DNA from: Pycnococcus provasolii
Taxonomy: Eukaryota > Chlorophyta > Pseudoscourfieldiophyceae > Pseudoscourfieldiales
Reading direction: 5' to 3'
Length of the DNA stretch: 64,000 nt
Assembly (NCBI GenBank): GCA_049487715.1
Contig: CP150547.1
Span: 496,001-560,000 of the forward strand
The translations under genes were made by a program, and so were the position numbers. Below the pieces are notes generated by a model. It had not been told where the DNA came from, searched no databases, and was given only the letters and a program-made list of their open reading frames with translations. The first letter of the stretch is position 1. Each line of letters opens with the position of its first letter. Shown piece by piece: positions 58,201 through 64,000 of this stretch.

Positions 58201-61200
58201 CTACGGAGGCGAGAATTACGGGGCCCCTCTTGGAGACTTCTTCCTCCTGGACATCTCCAAGGGTGACGGTAAGTGGGCGTGGAAGGAGCCGATCATTGAC
58301 CTGAACGGCGGAGAGCACCCTGGCTACCGCAAGAACTCTTCCATGGGATGCATTGACAAGCACGTTTACCTGTTCGGCGGAACGAGCTGGAATGACGAGG
58401 GAGACGAGGTGCACCACAACGACGTGTTCGTGTTCGAGTGGAACAACAAGAAGAACACGCTGACGCTGCTGCCTGACTTCAAGATTGACGGAGATGCACC
58501 GAGCCCGCGCTACGGGTGCCGCCTCGAGCCGTACGGCAAGTTCAACCAGACGGAGCTCATGCTCACGGGCGGCCTTGATGAGCACGGCGCCGTGCTCGCG
58601 GATGCGTTTGCGCTCGACACGGCAGCGACGCCTAACCCGAAGTGGAGGCAGGTAATGTGGGATGACCCGGCCACGGCCATGCCGTCTGGCATGTGCGTAT
58701 GCACGTTCAAGGCGACGATCATCAAGGCTGAGGTTGGCCCCGGATCGCTGAAGTACAACGACCTGTACGACCTGGACGTTATTGGAAAGGGCAAGGAGTA
58801 CTCATTTGACAAGCAAATGATGGATGTGACCGAGGAGCAGATAAAGGACTTGCAGGACTTCGTCGACAAGGCTGAGGCTGCGTTCCATGCGTGCGAGGAC
58901 CTCGACGCCTTGGCGCAGGATTTCGAGCAGTTGCTCGAGGTAATGTCTGTGATGTACAACATCAAGACCAGGAAATTGGAGTTGGATCTGATGATCGACT
59001 GCATGGAGGAGAGCTTCGCCGTGTTGGCAGCACACAAGGTGAACGTCACGGCTCGCGTCGACCAGCTCGCGGACCTCAGGACTCGCTTCGCGCAGATCAA
59101 GAACGACGCACCCGTTTTCAAGAACGACATTGAGCCGATCCAGAGCGTCGAGGGTGAGAAGATCAAGGCTCGCATCGCTGAGTTTGACGGCCGCGTGCAC
59201 GCGTACCGCGCGGAGTTTGAGCAGAACGGATTCTACCGCTACGACACGGAGGCGGAGAAGGCTTACCCGCTAGTGGAGGCGCAGCATAAGGCGCTTTCGG
59301 AGTTTGAGCAGGAGGCGGAGGAATTCCAGACCTACGCGAACAACTTCGAGTTCCCCGAGCTCATGGACACGCCGAAAGCGGTGCTCGCCGAGTGCCGCGA
59401 CGATCTCGCAACTATCCGCCAGCTGTGGGACACCATCGATGTCGTGGACAACACCATCGAGGAGTGGAAGGACACAAAGTGGGCGGACATCGATTGCACA
59501 ACCATGGAGGACGCCACGAAGGTGTTTCAGAAAGATGTCAAGGCGCTTCCGAAGAAATGCCGCCAGTGGAAGGTTTTCACCGGCCTCGACGAGAGCGTGA
59601 AGAACTTCCTCACCTCCATCCCGCTGATTAACGACCTTCGCAGCCCCGACATGCGCGACCGTCACTGGGAGCAGCTCATGGAGACGACCAGCGTTCACTT
59701 TACCATCGACGACAAGTTCAAGCTCGCGGACCTGCTTGCGCTGCAGCTTCACAAGTTCGAGGATGACGTCGGTGAGATTGTTGACCGCGCTCAGAAGGAG
59801 GCGAAGATGGAGGTCTCTCTTGGCAAATTGCGCGAGACGTGGGGCAAGGTGGAGTGGCTGTTCACCCAATTCAAGGACAGCGACGTCCACCTCATCAAAT
59901 TGGGCGAGGAGGACTTCGAGACGCTCGAGGACAACCAATTGCTTGTTCAGGGAATGATTGCCAACAGGTACATGAAGACGTTCGAAGACGACATCCTCGG
60001 ATGGAATAAGAAGCTGAATGCCGTCGCGGACGTGAACCAGATCTGCAGCGAGATTCAGCGCACGTGGTCGTACCTCGTCTCGCTGTTCATCGATTCCGAC
60101 GAGGTGAAGAAGGAGCTTCCTGAGGCTGCTGCTCGCTTCAAGGACATTGACTCGGAGGTTCGCCGCATCCTCAAGAAGGCTGGCCAAACGAAGAATGTTG
60201 TCGACGTTTCCACCGAGGACGGCCTTTTCAAGAATCTCGAGACGCAGCAGAAGGAGCTCGAGATGTGCGAGAAGGCTCTCGCGGATTACATGGAGAGCAA
60301 GCGCCGCGCCTTCCCCCGATTCTACTTCGTGTCGACGGCAGACCTGCTTGACATTCTGTCGAACGGCAACAATCCAGAGAAGGTGATGATTCACTGTTCC
60401 AAAGTATTCCAGGCCATTGACAAGCTGGAGTTGGAAACCGGCGGCGACCGTCCAGTCTCCAAGGGAATGGTCTCCTGCGTCGGAAAGGAGTACGTTCCGT
60501 TCAAGACTGACATGAAGCTCGTGGGCAAGGTGGAGATGTACATGAATGACATCATCAACAAAATGCGCAGTGAGCTCAAGGAAAATCTGTTCGATTCCAT
60601 TCAGGCGTATCCCAACAAGCCACGTCACGAGTGGTGCCTTGACTGGACGTCGCAAATGATTCTCGTCGTCAACCAGGTGTACTGGTGCCAGGAGGTTGAG
60701 GCTGCGCTGCAGGCGGTCGAGGGCGGAGAGGCGAACGCCGTCAAGGACTACAACGGAAAGCAGGTGCAGCAGCTGACGGATCTCATCCACGCGACGCGCG
60801 AGAACCTGTCAAAGCCGGACAGGCAGAAGGTGATGAATATGATCACCATTGACGCACACTCTCGAGATGCGGTCATCAATCTGATGGAGAAGGGAGATCT
60901 GCACATGAAAGCCTTCCTGTGGCTCGCGCAGCTGCGCACGTACTGGGATCCTGCCGTGAAAGATTGCCTGATCAAGATTTGCGACGCCATCTTCCCCTAC
61001 GGATACGAGTACCTCGGAAACGGCGGCCGTCTGGTGATCACTCCGCTGACAGATCGCATTTACATCACGGCCACGCAGGGATGCTGGCTGTCCATGGGAA
61101 CCGCCCCAGCCGGACCGGCCGGGACGGGCAAGACGGAGACGACGAAAGACCTGTCCTCGCAGCTGGGCAAGTCAGTCTACGTGTTCAACTGCGCGCCGGA

Positions 61201-64000
61201 GATGGACTACCGCAGCATGGGAGATATTTTCAAGGGACTGGCAGCCTCAGGTTCGTGGGGATGCTTCGACGAGTTCAATCGCCTTGTGCCGGAGGTACTT
61301 TCCGTGTGCAGCGTCCAGTACAAGTGTGTGACCGACGCTCAAAAGAAGAAGACGTACTTGCCTGGACGCGGATGCGACTACGTCGATGCGGAGGGTACCT
61401 TCCACGAGGAGATTAAGGGTTACAAGTTTGTCGCGGCAGACGGCGTCGAGATGCCACTCGAGGAGGGCACATCTGCCTTCATCACGATGAACCCGGGTTA
61501 CATCGGCCGCGCCGAGCTTCCCGAGTCTCTCAAGGCTCTGTTCCGCCCCATCACCGTCATGGTGCCCGATCGACAGTTGATCATGGAAAATATGCTTATG
61601 GCTGAGGGCTTCGTCGACGCGAAGATGCTCGCGAAGAAGTTCGCTTCGCTCTATTACTTGCTCGAGGACATGCTTTCGCCGCAGAAGCACTACGACTGGG
61701 GGCTGCGCGCCATCAAGTCTGTGCTCGTCGTCGCCGGCTCACTGCTCCGTGCCGAGGCTGGTCAGGTGGAGGCAGACGTGCTTTTCCGCGCGCTGCGTGA
61801 TTTCAACATCCCGAAGATTCTCATGGCGGACATGGTGATTTTCATGGGTCTGCTGGTCGACCTGTTCCCGGGCACCGATCCGCCGCGCAAGCGCGACACG
61901 GACTTTGAGAAGGTGATCGAGACGGTTACAACGGAGTCGGGGCTCACGGTAGAGCCCAACTTCATTTTGCGTGTCACGCAGCTTGCTGACCTCCTGGCGA
62001 TTCGCCACTGCATCTTCCTCATGGGACCCACCGGCGTGGGACGCACGGAATGCTATAGGATGTGTGCCAAGGCGGTCACGCGCGGCGTGGACATTCCTGA
62101 GGACGACATTGTGAACGACTACCTGCGCCCGAACAACAAGCGTAAGATCACGATCCAGGACATCAACCCCAAGTCCATTAGCACGCAGGAGTTCTATGGC
62201 TTCGTCAACATGGCGACGCGCGAGTGGAAGGATGGCCTGATGAGCTTCTACATGCGAGAGCTCTCCAACATACCGGACGAGGACCCGAAGTGGATCATTC
62301 TCGACGGAGACCTTGACGCCAACTGGATTGAGTCGATGAACAGCACCATGGACGACAACAAGCTCCTGACGCTCCCATCCAACGAGCGCATTCGACTGCT
62401 CCCGCACATGAAGCTGATTTTCGAGATTCGTGACCTGAAGTTCGCGACGCCGGCGACGGCGACGCGCGCGGGCATTCTGTATATCAGCGAGGAGAGGCAG
62501 TGGCAGAACATGACGACTGCGTGGGCAACTCGCTACCTTCCCGAGTACGCCAAGGCGGCGAAGTGGAAGGACGAGAAAGTTCCCATGGATACCGTGATTG
62601 CGCTGTTTGATAAGTACTGCCCGGACACGATTTTCGAGCTTAAGAAGTCGTATCAGCACCTAACACCACTGGCAACCATGAACTGGGTGACCTCTCTTGT
62701 CAACATACTGCAGGGATTGATCACGCCGGCGAACTTGAACAGCCGCGCCACCCCGGAGGATTTCGAGATGTACTTTGTGCTCGCTTGCGTCTGGGCTTTC
62801 GGAGGAGGGCTTGCGCCGAAGGATGGCATCGAGTACCGCCGAATGTTCGACAAGTATTGGAAGCAGACATGGACTACCGTCAAGTTCCCCGGAAAGGGAA
62901 GCGTGTTCGACTACTACATAAACCCGAAGACGACGAAGTTCTCAGGTTGGGCAGACCTCGTGACGGAGATTGAGTTCGACAGCCAGACGCAGGACATGAG
63001 CTCCGTGTTCGTGCCCACGCCCGAGTCGTCGAGTTTCACGTACTTCCTCGACATGATGATTGATCTGGGTAAGCCGATCATGTTCGTGGGTCCCGCAGGA
63101 TCGGGTAAGACTCAGCTGGTGAACGGCAAGCTCGGCAGTCTCAAAGACGGCCTGCTTGCCCAGACCGTTTCCTTCAACTACTTCACCGACGTCATCTCGT
63201 TCCAGAAGATTCTCGAGTCCAAGCTTGAGAAGAAGGCAGGCATTAACTTCGGACCTCCGGGAACGAACAAGCTCATCTACTTCGTTGACAACATCAACCT
63301 GGCAGCGCTTGACAAGTACGACACGGCAATGCCCATCTCGCTCATTCGACAGCACCTCGGGTGGGGCCACTGGTTCGATCGCCAGAAGCTGTCCCCGAAG
63401 AATATCGGCAACACGCAGTACATCTCCGCGATGAACCCCACCGCGGGCGCCTTTGTGATCAACCCGCGCCTGCAGCGCCTGTTCCTCACGCTGGCGTTCG
63501 ATTTCCCCGGCAAGGACAGCCTCATGCAGATTTACGGCGTTTTCCTGCAAGGACACCTGAAGCGCTTCAGCACCGATTTGCAGGACCATGGCACGAAGAT
63601 CCTTCAGGCTGCCCTCGGCAACCACGAGAAGGTGACGGCGACGTTCCGCAAGTCTGCCGTGAATTTTCACTACGAGTTCACGATTCGCCACCTGTCGAAC
63701 GTCTTCCAAGGACTTCTCATGTCCAACCCGGAAACGTTCAACAACGTGGATAAGTTCTCCACCCTCTGGCTGCACGAGAGCGAGCGCGTGTACGCGGATC
63801 GCCTCGTGTCCGTCGAGGACCTGGGCAAGTACAACAAGAACGTTCAGGCGATTGCGACGAAGAACTTTAAGATCCCGGACCTGCCGGAGTACTACAAGAA
63901 GGAGAATGCCAAACCGCTCATCTTCTGCCACTTCGCCGGAGGCCTTGGCGAACAGAAGTATGACGTCGTCGAGGACTACGCGTCGCTGAGCAAAACGCTC
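55267..64000 (+). CDS. ODA11: Flagellar outer-arm dynein alpha heavy chain (kelch type), partial at window end
   Basis: I model exon 1 as the ATG alone (55267-55269), a 373-nt intron (55270-55642, GTACGT...CACAG) and an open frame from 55643 to the window end, ~2,787 residues. The start is MSVTWEETPVKGTPPVPRSG, very like the Chlamydomonas alpha chain. Domains in order: kelch repeats (to ~330), an IPT/TIG domain (~340-430), a filamin-type Ig repeat (~440-560), further kelch repeats split by a Glu/Ala/Pro/Gly-rich insert (57724-58140), the tail and linker (~1060-1750), AAA1 with GPAGTGKTETTKDL (residue 1825), AAA2 with GPTGVGRTE (2129) and AAA3 with GPAGSGKTQLV (2484). AAA1 keeps the motor's main ATPase site. 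AAA2 has Arg in place of the Walker A Lys. AAA4-6, stalk and C-domain lie beyond the window. Confidence 0.93.

Noticed and set aside
55607-63931. Long minus-strand open frames across the dynein region (e.g. 56803-55607, 58585-56990, 60790-59270, 62659-61739)
   Set aside because: They are antisense shadows of the plus-strand dynein frame, which has clear domains and ATPase motifs; the minus products are Arg/Leu/Val/His-rich with no motif.
1-64000. tRNA or rRNA genes
   Set aside because: I saw no B-box-like GGTTCGAATCC with a fitting A box and no rRNA core sequence; weak or intron-containing tRNAs could be missed by eye.

Overview
The window is nuclear DNA from a eukaryote, most likely a small flagellated green alga of prasinophyte type. 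Genes are GC-rich, mostly single-exon and tightly packed on both strands. Seven genes carry spliceosomal introns: five of 85-167 nt, plus long first introns of 370 and 373 nt in eL22 and the dynein. Green-lineage signs are a SepF protein of cyanobacterial (Cdv2) type, a plant RHF-like RING-H2 ligase, a sialyltransferase-like GT29 enzyme, a plant-type DUF4258 protein and a UTR5/SLC35B-type nucleotide-sugar transporter. A kelch-containing outer-arm dynein alpha heavy chain and a SPICE1-like centriolar protein show that the cell builds flagella. The genus is not determined.

Layout. 1-3.2 kb: a 5'-truncated ORF abutting telomere-type repeats, a Ser-rich hypothetical and a spliced DUF4258 gene. 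3.6-8.7 kb: a long poly-G tract, a predicted myristoylated kinase and a Pumilio protein. 10.5-24.2 kb: a stand-alone anticodon-binding-domain protein, a PAP2 lipid phosphatase, a triple-repeat protein, GT29, a RING ligase, RCL1, an alpha/beta hydrolase, SAICAR synthetase and a YchJ-like protein. 24.2-29.2 kb: divergent eL22/eS4, a small spliced unknown, a cathepsin-D-like protease and SepF. 30.3-37.3 kb: a membrane unknown, a RAD16-like SNF2 ATPase with an inserted PHD finger and a small single-pass protein. 37.5-39.4 kb: a degraded DNA transposon with 16-bp inverted ends. 40.6-54.0 kb: a coiled-coil membrane protein, a decayed repeat region, the nucleotide-sugar transporter, a membrane-anchored ClpB-like ATPase, a two-repeat protein, STE24, an unknown and the SPICE1-like protein. 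55.3-64.0 kb: the first ~2,790 residues of the dynein, cut by the window end.

Functional themes are housekeeping: ribosome (eL22, eS4, RCL1), purine synthesis, Golgi glycosylation, proteostasis, DNA repair, plastid division and flagella. A shared regulatory theme may be the short (CCCTAA)n or AACCCCGAA-like arrays that sit almost only in the few hundred bases upstream of start codons. They resemble plant telo-boxes.

All splice models were built by eye from GT-AG borders, reading-frame continuity and family conservation. Family assignments rest on motif recognition without database searches.
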